33,328 bases of DNA from assembly GCA_027045875.1 (NCBI GenBank), contig JALUAG010000103.1:1-33328 (forward strand). The letters run 5' to 3'. Under the pieces are notes generated by a model. That model was not told where the DNA came from. It saw only the letters and a program-made list of their open reading frames with translations, and searched no databases. Position numbers and translations under genes: made by a program. This DNA comes from Alphaproteobacteria bacterium (GTDB lineage: Bacteria; Pseudomonadota; Alphaproteobacteria; Geminicoccales; Geminicoccaceae). This document shows positions 1 to 7,417 of the stretch, piece by piece (positions within the stretch are counted from its first letter, which is position 1; each line of letters opens with the position of its first letter).

Positions 1-2
1 GC

Positions 3-56
3 CAGGTCGCGCTGCTCCGGCGTATCGCGCGCGCGATCACGGATCTCGGGGAATAG
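3..56 (+). CDS. 3' end of an unidentified upstream phage gene (partial)
   Basis: The frame beginning at base 3 is open and reads QVALLRRIARAITDLGE before a TAG at 54-56, 11 bases before the transposase start. The position fits a small early gene such as Ner or another regulator that precedes A in Mu-like phages. Only 17 residues are visible, so no family can be named and the frame could be fortuitous. Confidence 0.35.
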   Translation, partial: QVALLRRIARAITDLGE

Positions 57-67
57 CGGATCCGGCG

Positions 68-2131
68 ATGATCGTCCCCTTCCGCCAGGCCGTGTCCGCC
101 ACCCCGTCACCTCCGCCGGCGCCGGCGACGCGCCGGCGGTGGTGGACGGCGGCGGAGCTGGCGGCGCTGGGTGTGGAGGGATGGCCGAAAACGCGCTGGA
201 ACATGTCCCGACGGCTGGCGGACCTTCCGCGTCGCACCCGCCGCGACGGTGCGCATCTCTACCGCATCGACGATCTGCCGGCGCCGCTGCGGGAGGCGGC
301 GCTGGCGGTGTCGGCGGCGGACGATCCCGCGCCGGCGGGCGAGGGCATCGACGGGGCCGATCCCGCCGATCGTCGGGCGGCGGCGCGGCTGGCGCTGCTG
401 GCCGAGGTCGACCGGCTGGCGCGGTCGCTGGGCAGTATCGTGCTGGCGCGCCGGAATCTCGTGGAAACCGTGCGCACCGGCAACGACCCGAGGCTCGCCG
501 CGCTCGCCCGCGAGGCCATGGCCCGCCGCCGGCGGCTGTCGGTGCGCACGCTCGAGCGCTGGGCGGAGCATCGCGACGATCCGGCGATGCTGGAGGTGCA
601 CGGGCGGGCGGCCGGCGTGCCGGACTGGCTGGACCCGTTCCTGGCGATCTGGTCGCGGCCGTCGAAGCCGAGCGTCGCCTTCTCCTACGAGACGCTGCGG
701 CGGCAGCGTCCCGATCTCGCTCTGCCGAGCGTGCGCACGGTGCAGCGGACGGTCGCGCGTCTGGGTGCGGTGACCCGTGCCCGCGGCCGCATGGGGCCGC
801 GCGAGCTGAAGACGGTGCGGCCCTACATCGCGCGCGATTTCCGCGAGCTGGAGCCGGCGGACGTCTACATCGCCGACGGCCACACCCACGATCAGCTGGT
901 GCTCCATCCGATCACCGGCAAACCGTTCCGGCCGGAGATCATCGCCGTCGTCGACGTCGCCACCCGGCGCTGCGTCGGCTGGTCGACGGGCATCGCCGAG
1001 AGCGCCTGGCTGGTGGCCGACGCGCTGCGGCACGCCTGCGGCACGGCGGTTCCCGCGGTGTTCTACACCGACCGCGGCAGCGGCTTCTGCAACATGCACA
1101 TGGACGATCCCGCGACCGGCGTGCTGGCGAGGCTGGGGATCCGCCACGAGACGAGCCTGCCCTACAACAGCCAGGCGCGGGGCGTGGTCGAGCGGTTCCA
1201 CGCCTCCTGCTGGATCCGCGGCGCGCGGCTGCACGCCGGCTACGTCGGCCGGGACATGGACCCGGAGGCCCGAAAGCGCGTCGACCGTGCGGTCAAGCGC
1301 GATCTCTGGGTACGCGGGACGACGGATCTGGTGCCCTCCTGGCGGGCCTTCGTCGCCTGGTGCGATGAGCAGGTGCGGGCCTACAACGCGCGGCCGCACG
1401 GATCTCTGCCGCGGATCGTCGATCCGGCGACCGGCCGCCGGCGGCACATGACGCCGGACGAGGCCTGGCGGGACGCCACGTCGAGGGGCTTCGTGCCGGA
1501 GGTTCCGGCGGCGCGGGAGCTGGACGCGCTGTTCCGCCCGCACGTCGAGCGCACGGTGCGGCGCGGCTGCGTCCAGCTGTTCGACGGCACCTACTTCTCG
1601 CGGGATCTGGAGGAATGGCACGGGCGGCGGGTACTGGTCGCCTACGACGTGCACGATCCGAAGACGGTCTGGGTGTCGGACGGCGAGGGCCGGCGGATCT
1701 GCACCGCCGAGCTCGACGGCAACCTCGTCCCCTACATGCCGAAGAACCGCATCGAGGCGGCGCGCGAGGCCCACGCCCAGGCGCGCCTGGCACGGCTCGA
1801 ACGGCGCGCGAAGGACGTTCGAGCGGAGCTCGGGTGCGCCTCGGAGATCGTGCCGATGCCGGCCGAGAGCGATCCCGAGCGTCGCCGCGAGATCGTCCGG
1901 TCCTTCGAACCCGCGGACGAACCCGAGGAGACGAGGACGGAGCGTTACCGGCGCTGGCGGACGATCGACCGCCGGCTGCGCCGGGGCGACGAGGTGCCGG
2001 ACGAGGATGCGCGCTGGCACGCGATCTGGCCGGAGACGCCCGAGGGGCGGAACATGCTGCTTCTGGTCGAGGAGTTCGGCGAGGAGCTGGTGTGCTGGGA
2101 GAGGAGATGCGCTACAGCATCGCACCGGTGA
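68..2131 (+). CDS. muA: Mu-type DDE transposase A
   Basis: The 687-residue protein, close to the 663 of Mu A, catalyses strand transfer at the phage ends for integration and replicative transposition. An N-terminal MuA-type DNA-binding region is seen at about residues 23-75 (RWWTAAELAALGVEG, then a basic segment). A second helix-turn-helix region lies at about 100-250. The integrase/transposase core follows, with D270 in YIADGHTH, D335 in FYTDRGSGF and E375 in GVVERF, matching the DDE triad of Mu A (D269, D336, E392 from family knowledge). A Mu transposase C-terminal beta-barrel region lies near 500-570 (RGCVQLFDGTYFSRDL), followed by a charged tail that in Mu contacts B. The ATG at 68 gives the complete N-terminal domain. 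The 3' end overlaps the B gene by 25 bases, implying coupled translation. Confidence 0.96.
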   Translation: MIVPFRQAVSATPSPPPAPATRRRWWTAAELAALGVEGWPKTRWNMSRRLADLPRRTRRDGAHLYRIDDLPAPLREAALAVSAADDPAPAGEGIDGADPADRRAAARLALLAEVDRLARSLGSIVLARRNLVETVRTGNDPRLAALAREAMARRRRLSVRTLERWAEHRDDPAMLEVHGRAAGVPDWLDPFLAIWSRPSKPSVAFSYETLRRQRPDLALPSVRTVQRTVARLGAVTRARGRMGPRELKTVRPYIARDFRELEPADVYIADGHTHDQLVLHPITGKPFRPEIIAVVDVATRRCVGWSTGIAESAWLVADALRHACGTAVPAVFYTDRGSGFCNMHMDDPATGVLARLGIRHETSLPYNSQARGVVERFHASCWIRGARLHAGYVGRDMDPEARKRVDRAVKRDLWVRGTTDLVPSWRAFVAWCDEQVRAYNARPHGSLPRIVDPATGRRRHMTPDEAWRDATSRGFVPEVPAARELDALFRPHVERTVRRGCVQLFDGTYFSRDLEEWHGRRVLVAYDVHDPKTVWVSDGEGRRICTAELDGNLVPYMPKNRIEAAREAHAQARLARLERRAKDVRAELGCASEIVPMPAESDPERRREIVRSFEPADEPEETRTERYRRWRTIDRRLRRGDEVPDEDARWHAIWPETPEGRNMLLLVEEFGEELVCWERRCATASHR

Positions 2132-2826
2132 AGAACATCGTGGCGCTGGGCGAGGCGGCGGACGCGCTGGTACAGCGCGCGGCCGGCGTGCCCGGCATGG
2201 GCCTCGTCTGGGGCCCGACGGGGTACGGCAAGACGACCGGGGCGGCCTGGCTCCGCAACAAGTGCGACGGCATCTACGTGCGGGCACTCGCGCTCTGGAC
2301 GCCCGCCTCGATGCTCGACGCCATCGCCCGCGAGCTCGGCGGCGCGTTCCGCGGCTCATGCGCGCGCACCATCGACTGGATCTGCGAGCGTCTGGAGCTG
2401 CGGCCGCGGCCGATCCTGGTCGACGAGGCCGATTACGTGCTGCGGACCGGCAGGCTCGTGGACACGCTTCGGGATCTACACGACCAGACGAGCTCGCCGG
2501 TGATCATGTTCGGCATGCCGGGCATCCAGCGCCAGCTCGTGCGCTGGCCCCAGGTGACCGGGCGCATCCTTCATGCCATCGAGTTCAGCCCCTGCGACGT
2601 CGAGGACGCGCGGGTGCTGGCGCGGGCGCTGTGCGAGGTCGAGGTGGAGGACGATCTGCTTGTGCGCCTGCAGCGCGAGGCCAAGGGCAGCGCCCGGCTG
2701 ATCGTGGTCGGTCTCGCCCGTCTCGAGACCCATGCCAGGACGCGCGGCATGCGGTCGATCGGCACCGAGCAATGGGGGCGGCGCGAGCTGTTCTTCGGCG
2801 AGGCGCCGGCCGGGAGGGCGACATGA
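2107..2826 (+). CDS. muB: MuB-type AAA+ ATPase, transposition target selector
   Basis: The 239-residue protein has a Walker A motif GPTGYGKTT at residues 36-44 and a Walker B motif ILVDEAD at 103-109. Its family role is to bind target DNA as an ATP filament, stimulate the transposase and give target immunity. It is shorter than Mu B (312 residues) because the N-terminal helix-turn-helix domain of Mu B is absent, as in other short AAA_22-type B proteins. The ATG at 2107 sits inside the end of the transposase gene with GAGGAG directly before it. An in-frame GTG at 2092, with GAGGAG at 2081-2086, is an equally well spaced alternative that adds five residues. The stop overlaps the next start (ATGA). 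Confidence 0.93.
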   Translation: MRYSIAPVKNIVALGEAADALVQRAAGVPGMGLVWGPTGYGKTTGAAWLRNKCDGIYVRALALWTPASMLDAIARELGGAFRGSCARTIDWICERLELRPRPILVDEADYVLRTGRLVDTLRDLHDQTSSPVIMFGMPGIQRQLVRWPQVTGRILHAIEFSPCDVEDARVLARALCEVEVEDDLLVRLQREAKGSARLIVVGLARLETHARTRGMRSIGTEQWGRRELFFGEAPAGRAT

Positions 2827-3038
2827 GCCCGGAGCTCGGGCGCGCGGTCGCGGCCGCGGTGTCGGCGATGACCGCATGGATCGAGGCCGAGCGGCGGTGC
2901 GAGCGCGGCGGCCTGCCGATCGAGACGGTGGAGCGGGCGATGCGGCACGCGGCCTCGTGCCGGGACCGACTGCTGGCGGCGGTACGGAACGAGGCCGAGG
3001 CGCGCTGCGACGGGCGATCCGCACGGGAGGCCGCCTGA
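2823..3038 (+). CDS. small hypothetical early protein
   Basis: This 71-residue, largely helical and charged protein has two cysteines near the middle and one near the C terminus. I recognise no family. It starts at an ATG overlapping the B stop by four bases and ends in a TGATG that starts the next gene, so it is an integral member of the early operon. Small uncharacterised proteins commonly follow B in Mu-like phages. Confidence 0.75.
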   Translation: MSPELGRAVAAAVSAMTAWIEAERRCERGGLPIETVERAMRHAASCRDRLLAAVRNEAEARCDGRSAREAA

Positions 3039-3370
3039 TGGGCCGGACGGTCGGATGCCGTATTCGCGCGCCGGCGACCTCAGGCTGCCGGTACCGGATA
3101 TGGCAGACCATACGGCTGTTTCGGAAGAGTGGCGGGGCCTGGAGGATACGGGAAATCGCCGCCGTGAGCGGTACCAGCGTCGACAGTGTCCGACGGTTCG
3201 TGGGGGGTCTGGTCCGCCACGGCTACGTCCTGGTCGTGAAGCCCAGTCAGCCGGGCGTGCTCATGGGAGATGCGCTCTACCGGCTGGTCAGGGACACCGG
3301 TCCTTATCCGCCCCGGATCCGTGTCGACGGCAGTCTGTACGACCCGAACACCGGGGAGGAGCTGCCGTGA
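3038..3370 (+). CDS. winged-helix DNA-binding protein of the early operon
   Basis: The 110-residue protein contains a helix-turn-helix at about residues 20-65: IWQTIRLF, then IREIAAVSGTSVDSVRRFVGGLVRHGYV. The spacing is that of a MarR/winged-helix reader with a wing around VLVVKPSQ. The C-terminal 30 residues are proline and glycine rich. A protein of this kind is frequent after A and B in alphaproteobacterial Mu-like phages and is presumably an early-gene regulator, although no target can be inferred. It starts at the TGATG junction with the gene before, and its stop overlaps the GTG start of the next gene. Confidence 0.8.
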   Translation: MGRTVGCRIRAPATSGCRYRIWQTIRLFRKSGGAWRIREIAAVSGTSVDSVRRFVGGLVRHGYVLVVKPSQPGVLMGDALYRLVRDTGPYPPRIRVDGSLYDPNTGEELP

Positions 3371-3726
3371 AGGCGCTGGAGCGCGCCAGGCGCGGCTGGG
3401 GCGAGCCGCCCGATTGGATCGCGGCCCTGGCACGGGAATGCGACCGCGGCACGCAGCGGGAGACGGCGGCACGCATCGGCTACAGCCCGGCGGTGGTCAA
3501 CCAGGTGCTGGGGCGCAGCTATCCCGGCGATTACGCATCCGTCGAGGCGGCCGTCCGTGGCGCGCTCATGGGCGCGCGCGTCGTCTGTCCGGTCTACGGC
3601 GAGATCGGCCGCGACTCCTGCCTCAGGAACCAGAAACTGCCGAAAGGACCGACCGGCGATCCGGCGCGGCGCGCGCTGCGCGCGGCGTGCCCGGTCTGCC
3701 CCCACCATCTCGGAGGCGACACATGA
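3367..3726 (+). CDS. HTH protein with cysteine-rich C terminus (putative regulator)
   Basis: The 119-residue protein starts at a GTG that overlaps the preceding stop (GTGA). Residues about 15-50 form a Cro/XRE-like helix-turn-helix (QRETAARIGYSPAVVNQVLGR). The C-terminal half carries CPVYGEIGRDSC and a later CPVCPHH, i.e. four cysteines and two histidines that could hold a metal ion. The combination resembles a recurrent small protein of Mu-like phages from alphaproteobacteria. Metal binding and regulation are inferences. It lies inside the early operon, and its stop overlaps the next ATG. Confidence 0.8.
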   Translation: MKALERARRGWGEPPDWIAALARECDRGTQRETAARIGYSPAVVNQVLGRSYPGDYASVEAAVRGALMGARVVCPVYGEIGRDSCLRNQKLPKGPTGDPARRALRAACPVCPHHLGGDT

Positions 3727-3983
3727 TCAGTACGGAACTGCGGAATCTGGCTCGGCTGCTGCAGCCGCTGGCGTCGGGTTCGCTGCCGGCGCGGCCCGAG
3801 GGCATCCGCTCGGTGACGGCCGTGCTGCGGGATCTCGCCGACCGGGTGGAGGCTTTGGAGAACGCGGCGGTGCCGGAGCCGGCGCGGTCGGTCGATGCGG
3901 GACAGGCCGCCGGCGTCGCCCGCCGGGTGATGGCGGAGCTCGAACGGATCGTCCGGGAGCAGGGCGGCGGAGAGCCGGCATGA
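3723..3983 (+). CDS. hypothetical early protein
   Basis: The 86-residue protein is mostly helical, with a leucine-rich first half (ELRNLARLLQPL and VTAVLRDLADRVEALEN) suitable for a short coiled coil. No family is recognised. It is coupled to both neighbours by four-base ATGA overlaps, which is the main reason for accepting it as real. Confidence 0.75.
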   Translation: MISTELRNLARLLQPLASGSLPARPEGIRSVTAVLRDLADRVEALENAAVPEPARSVDAGQAAGVARRVMAELERIVREQGGGEPA

Positions 3984-4369
3984 GCGGGCGGGACCGTTGC
4001 ACGGTGGGCATCACGAGCCGCAGCGGGCGGATATTCTTCGGCATCTTCTGCCGGGTCGGCATCGGCGATGCCGTCTACCGCGATCTGATCCGGGGCATGG
4101 ACACCCATGTCCGCCTGGCGCCGAGCCTCGCCGACGGCAAGCGGATCCGCATCGCCGCCTCCACCGGCGGATATTCGGTGGTGGGCCTGAGGGGGCGGCG
4201 CCGGTTCTTCAACTGGCGCATCGGCTCCGACGGCGAGCCCCACGTCGTGGAGAGCACCGTGGTGCCCTGGTCCTTCCAGGACGGCGTCCTGCTGCTGGAG
4301 CCTCCGGACAGGGTGCTGGAGGTGTTCCGAGCCCTGCACTGGCCGGTCGAGAAGGAGGCACGCACATGA
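3980..4369 (+). CDS. hypothetical early protein
   Basis: This 129-residue protein looks beta-rich: alternating hydrophobic stretches such as RIFFGIFCRVGIG, RIRIAASTGGYSVVGL and GVLLLEPPDRVLEVF are separated by basic loops. No signal peptide, membrane helix or catalytic motif is apparent, and no family is recognised. It sits between the small helical protein and the Gam-like gene with overlaps on both sides. Confidence 0.75.
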   Translation: MSGRDRCTVGITSRSGRIFFGIFCRVGIGDAVYRDLIRGMDTHVRLAPSLADGKRIRIAASTGGYSVVGLRGRRRFFNWRIGSDGEPHVVESTVVPWSFQDGVLLLEPPDRVLEVFRALHWPVEKEART

Positions 4370-4893
4370 CGACACTCGCGGATATCGAGGCACTGGCCCG
4401 GGAGTTCTCGGAGGCCAGGCGGAGGCTGGCCGATGCCGTGGCCGACCTGGAGGAGGAGGTGCGCCGCCTGAAGCGGCGGCGGCTGCCGCAGATCCGCCGG
4501 CTCGTCGACCGCGCGGCCACCGCCCGTGCCGAGCTGCATGCCGCGGTCGAGACGGCGCCGGAGCTCTTTCGCCGCCCGCGCACGGTGGTGTTCCACGGGG
4601 TCAGGATCGGCTGGGCCAAGGGGCGGGGCGAGATCCGCTTCGAGGACCCCAACCGCGTCGTCGAGCTCGTGCGCCGGCATTATCCGGAGCGCTTCGACGA
4701 GCTCGTGAAGACCAGTTATCGGCCCATCAAGACGGCCCTGAGCCGGCTGTCGGTGAGCGAGCTGCGGCGCATCGGCGTGACGGTGGTGGAGACCGGCGAC
4801 CAGGTGGTGATCGCACCGCAGGACGGCGAGATCGACCGGCTGGTGGATGCGCTTCTCAAGGACGAGGAGGAAGTCAGGGAGGCCGCGGAATGA
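4366..4893 (+). CDS. Gam-like host-nuclease inhibitor (DNA-end-binding protein)
   Basis: The 175-residue protein matches Mu Gam (174) in length and layout. A long N-terminal helical coiled coil spans about residues 1-65 (ADIEALAREFSEARRRLAD and on). It is followed by a mixed domain with GVRIGWAKGRG, a helix VVELVRRHYPERFDELV, a lysine-bearing helix KTALSRLSVSELRRIGV and a terminal VVIAP, parallel to the Mu Gam order of strand, helix, LL helix, GITV and IIP. Family knowledge: Gam binds double-strand DNA ends like Ku and protects them from host exonucleases. Its place in the early region after B agrees. The family call rests on pattern rather than alignment. Confidence 0.6.
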   Translation: MTTLADIEALAREFSEARRRLADAVADLEEEVRRLKRRRLPQIRRLVDRAATARAELHAAVETAPELFRRPRTVVFHGVRIGWAKGRGEIRFEDPNRVVELVRRHYPERFDELVKTSYRPIKTALSRLSVSELRRIGVTVVETGDQVVIAPQDGEIDRLVDALLKDEEEVREAAE

Positions 4894-5123
4894 CGACGAG
4901 AACGCCCATCGCGAGAGACATCGAGCAGCTGGCGACGGTGCTGCTCGGGCGTCTGATCGCCGGTGTGCCGGTCGCAGGCGCCGATCTCGAGGCGCTGGTG
5001 GAGCGGCTCAACCGCATCGCCGAGCGGGTGGCCGATGCGGAGCGCGACGGCGGCGTGGTGATCGACTTCACGGCGGCGAGGAAGCGCCGGTCGCTGCGCG
5101 CGGTCGACGCGTCGGCGGGATGA
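4890..5123 (+). CDS. hypothetical early protein
   Basis: The 77-residue protein has an amphipathic helical core (IARDIEQLATVLLGRLIAG, then LVERLNRIAERVADAE) and a basic end ARKRRSLRAV. No family is recognised. Its ATG overlaps the stop of the Gam-like gene, so it is likely translated with it. Confidence 0.7.
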   Translation: MTTRTPIARDIEQLATVLLGRLIAGVPVAGADLEALVERLNRIAERVADAERDGGVVIDFTAARKRRSLRAVDASAG

Positions 5124-5130
5124 CGGTGTC

Positions 5131-5358
5131 ATGCGCAGACTGACCCGCGGCGACGTCCTGTACCTGCTGCGCAGGATGGGCGCCGACGGCGCGACCGCCG
5201 ACGAGATCGCCGCCAATCTGGCGGACACGAAGAGGAACGTCGCCGCCGCCCATCTCCACGCCCTGGTGAAGATCGGAAAGGCAGCGAAGGCGGGGATGCG
5301 CGGCGGCCGCACCGTCTATGTGGCGGCCCGCCATGTCCGCGGACCGGAGGACGCATGA
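5131..5358 (+). CDS. small winged-helix DNA-binding protein
   Basis: The 75-residue protein is a compact winged helix-turn-helix: VLYLLRRMGADGATADEIA, then KRNVAAAHLHALVKIGKA, then a wing GGRTVYVAARH. It probably binds DNA, with target unknown. It begins seven bases after the preceding stop, and its own stop overlaps the ATG of the next (damaged) HTH gene. The two adjacent genes share the pattern ATADEIA-wing, suggesting they are distant paralogues. Confidence 0.75.
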   Translation: MRRLTRGDVLYLLRRMGADGATADEIAANLADTKRNVAAAHLHALVKIGKAAKAGMRGGRTVYVAARHVRGPEDA

Positions 5359-5632
5359 CGGCACCGGGCTGGAAGGGCCGCGACACCTCCCTGGCGGCGG
5401 CCGAGGAGATGGCCGCCCGCGCGCCGGGCATCCGCGAGCTCTCCTGGCGGAGATCGAGGGCGCCGGCGAGGAAGGGGCCACCGCCGACGAGATCGCGCGC
5501 TGGCTGGGCATGTCGCCGTTGTCGGTCCGGCCGCGCTGCACCGAGCTCGCGCGGACGGGCGCGATCCGGGATTCCGGCCGCCGGCGGCGGAACGAGCAGG
5601 GCAACCGGCAGATCGTATGGGTGGCGGGATGA
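5355..5632 (+). pseudogene. winged-helix phage protein, frame broken near 5441
   Basis: The coupled ATG at 5355 opens a frame reading MTAPGWKGRDTSLAAAEEM and on to GIREL at 5441. The recognisable continuation is in the -1 frame: LLAEIEGAGEEGATADEIA, then SVRPRCTELARTGAIRDSG, ending at 5632 where the next ATG overlaps. Joined at 5441 by re-reading one base, they give one 92-residue winged-helix protein of a familiar phage type (GWKxxDTSxxAA N terminus, SVRPRxxEL recognition helix). The sequence GAGCTCTCCTGG is one C short of GAGCTCCTCCTGG, which would restore the frame. There is no slippery heptamer, so a single-base loss or a sequencing error is more likely than programmed frameshifting. Confidence 0.72.
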
Positions 5633-6174
5633 GCAGCCTGTTCGGACGTCTGCCGGCCGCGACCGGATCGATCGCGGAATCCTTCGAGCGGTTCTGGAAG
5701 GCCTATCCGCGCCGGCGGCCGAACCCGAAGCCGCCGGCGGCCCGGGTGTTCGCCGATCTGGTCCGGCGCGGCATCGTCACGGCCGATGATCTCGTCACGG
5801 CCGTGGAGCGCTACGCGCGGGAGGTCGAGGAGCTGGGCATCCAGCCCTGCTTCGTGCCGCATGCGGTGACCTGGCTGCGGCAGCGGCGCTTCCTGGACTA
5901 TCTCGGCGAGGCGTGGGAGTCCGGCGGATCGGATGATGCCGCCGTCGGCCGGATAATGACACCACCGGAGCGAGACGATCTGCGTGCGGTCTGGGCCCGG
6001 ATCGGGCAGGTGCAGTACCGCAACTGGATCGCACCGCTGGAGATCGAGCGGCGGGGGCCGGAGGTGGTGATCACAGCGCCCACGCTCGCCCATCTCGACC
6101 AGTGCAAGTGGCGCTACGACCTGCTGCTGCGTCAGGCGCTGCGCTGCCAGCGGATCGTCTGGAGGCATCGATGA
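5629..6174 (+). CDS. replication-associated protein with DnaA domain I-like C terminus
   Basis: The 181-residue protein has two parts. Residues about 17-95 (SFERFWKAYPRRRPNPKPPA, then AVERYAREVEE, then FVPHAVTWLRQRRFLDY) match a segment common in phage replication proteins of the DnaD/helicase-loader kind. Residues about 110-175 (DDLRAVWARIGQVQYRNWI, PLEIERRGPEVVITAPT, and the helix KWRYDLLLRQAL) resemble the DnaA N-terminal domain (W, F/Y-xx-WI-xPL, vLxAPn, then a helix at the end). Family knowledge suggests a role in bringing host replication proteins to the phage. The ATG at 5629 overlaps the previous stop; an in-frame ATG at 5617 would add four residues. Confidence 0.7.
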   Translation: MSSLFGRLPAATGSIAESFERFWKAYPRRRPNPKPPAARVFADLVRRGIVTADDLVTAVERYAREVEELGIQPCFVPHAVTWLRQRRFLDYLGEAWESGGSDDAAVGRIMTPPERDDLRAVWARIGQVQYRNWIAPLEIERRGPEVVITAPTLAHLDQCKWRYDLLLRQALRCQRIVWRHR

Positions 6175-6452
6175 GACGGAAGAAGCGGGCCCGCGCACCG
6201 CAGACGCGCTTCGCCATTCTGTGGCCGGATCGTCCCCACGGCGAGCGGATCGAGGTTCTCGAGGTGTCGACGGCCGCCGATGCACTGGCCCGGGCACGGC
6301 CGGACGGCAGTGTGTTCGAGCTGCCGAGCAACACCGCGCAGGTGATCCATCTCCTGACGCGGCCGCCCGCGGAAGTCGCACGCAGGGACGCACCGGAGGC
6401 GCAGCGCATGCTCCTGAAATACGGCCGGCCCGTGACCGCGGAGGAAGCATGA
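6171..6452 (+). CDS. hypothetical early/middle protein
   Basis: This 93-residue protein starts with a very basic stretch (RRKKRARAPQTR) followed by a mixed alpha/beta segment (RFAILWPDRPHGERIEVLEV) and a charged helix. No family is recognised. Overlaps with both neighbours tie it to the replication-type gene before it and the endolysin after it. Confidence 0.7.
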   Translation: MRRKKRARAPQTRFAILWPDRPHGERIEVLEVSTAADALARARPDGSVFELPSNTAQVIHLLTRPPAEVARRDAPEAQRMLLKYGRPVTAEEA

Positions 6453-6970
6453 GCGACGACGCCGACGGCCTGGTGCTGGCCATGGCCTCCGAGCTGGTGC
6501 GCCTCCACGAGGGCTGGCGCCAGCGGGCCTACGACGATGCCACCGGCGAGCCCTTGCGGCCCGGCCATACCCTGGTGGGCAATCCTACCGTCGGCTGGGG
6601 TCGGAACCTGCGGGACGTCGGCATCCGCCGGCACGAGGCCGAGATCCTGCTGGCGGAGGACCTGAAGGAGGCGATTGCGCGGGCCCGTGCTTTCGCGGGC
6701 CGGGCGTGGGATGGCCTGTCCGCCGAACGCCGCGCGGTGCTGACCGACATGGCGTTCAACCTCGGCGGCAGGCCGAGCTCCTTCCGCCGCCTGCGCGCGG
6801 CCATCGAGACCGGCGACTTCGAGTCGGCGGCCCGGGAGATGCTGGATTCCCGCTGGGCGCGCCAGGTCGGCCGCCGGGCGCAGACGCTGGCCGCGATGAT
6901 GCGCGGCGGCGAACACGTTACCGTCGCCTACGCGACCGGCACGGGTGCGGCGATCGTACGGAGAGGGTGA
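6449..6970 (+). CDS. GH24-type endolysin (T4/P22-like muramidase)
   Basis: The 173-residue protein cleaves the glycan backbone of peptidoglycan at lysis. It has the phage lysozyme signature LHEGWRQRAYDD followed by TVGWGRNL. E21 is the expected catalytic acid, D29/D30 the aspartate position and T47 the threonine of the Glu-Asp-Thr triad. A typical GH24 core helix VLTDMAFNLGG and the C-terminal segment SRWARQVGRRAQTLA complete the family pattern. No signal peptide is present, so release should depend on a holin, and two small membrane proteins follow within 450 bases. The gene lies upstream of gemA and mor, outside the late block. Confidence 0.9.
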   Translation: MSDDADGLVLAMASELVRLHEGWRQRAYDDATGEPLRPGHTLVGNPTVGWGRNLRDVGIRRHEAEILLAEDLKEAIARARAFAGRAWDGLSAERRAVLTDMAFNLGGRPSSFRRLRAAIETGDFESAAREMLDSRWARQVGRRAQTLAAMMRGGEHVTVAYATGTGAAIVRRG

Positions 6971-6971
6971 C

Positions 6972-7241
6972 ATGGACGAGCTTGTAGAGATGGCCCGCCT
7001 GCTCGAGCGCATGGCGAGCAAACTGCGCCGCATGGAGAAGCGCATCGCCGAGCTGGAAAGACGGACGCCGGTGATGCCGATTCCGTTCCCCTATCCGATT
7101 CCGTCCCCTCACCCGGTTCCGTTGCCCGCGCGCCGGCGCGAATATGATTTCGGCGATCCGTGGCCACCGGTTCCGCAGCCACAGCCGTATTGGATCGGCC
7201 CGACGATCTGCCGCTCGCGGCTGCAGGGAGAATGCCGATGA
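6972..7241 (+). CDS. small coiled-coil protein with proline-rich tail
   Basis: The 89-residue protein has an N-terminal heptad-type helix (LVEMARLLERMASKLRRME, then KRIAELER) and then a run of alternating prolines and hydrophobic residues (PIPFPYPIPSPHPVPLP) continuing to PVPQPQPYW. It has no membrane helix. The function is unknown. Its place between the endolysin and two one-helix membrane proteins makes a lysis-related or regulatory part possible. The ATG begins one base after the endolysin stop, and its stop overlaps the next ATG. Confidence 0.65.
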   Translation: MDELVEMARLLERMASKLRRMEKRIAELERRTPVMPIPFPYPIPSPHPVPLPARRREYDFGDPWPPVPQPQPYWIGPTICRSRLQGECR

Positions 7242-7417
7242 GTTCCGACCGACAGGAGGCGGATGGCCTCGCGTTGCCGAGGCCTGTGGCGCAGTGGATG
7301 CGTGAGGATATCGAAAAGTGGCGCGGCGAGTACCGAACGATCGCCTTCATGGCCGTGGCATGGGGCGTGGGCATCGTCGTTCAACTCGTCCAGGTTGTCC
7401 TGGAGGTTCTGAAATGA
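7238..7417 (+). CDS. small membrane protein, possible holin/antiholin component
   Basis: The 59-residue protein has a charged N-terminal half (about 32 residues) and a single C-terminal hydrophobic helix (TIAFMAVAWGVGIVVQLVQVV). It lies between the endolysin region and a second one-helix protein, with stop/start overlaps to both. The size, topology and location suit a class III holin or its partner, but there is no sequence signature that proves it. Confidence 0.6.
   Translation: MSSDRQEADGLALPRPVAQWMREDIEKWRGEYRTIAFMAVAWGVGIVVQLVQVVLEVLK

Noticed and set aside
107-2359. Long open frame on the - strand opposite the transposase and B genes
   Set aside because: It is an antisense shadow of GC-rich coding DNA: arginine/proline-rich low-complexity translation with no recognisable domain, lying fully across two well-supported + strand genes.
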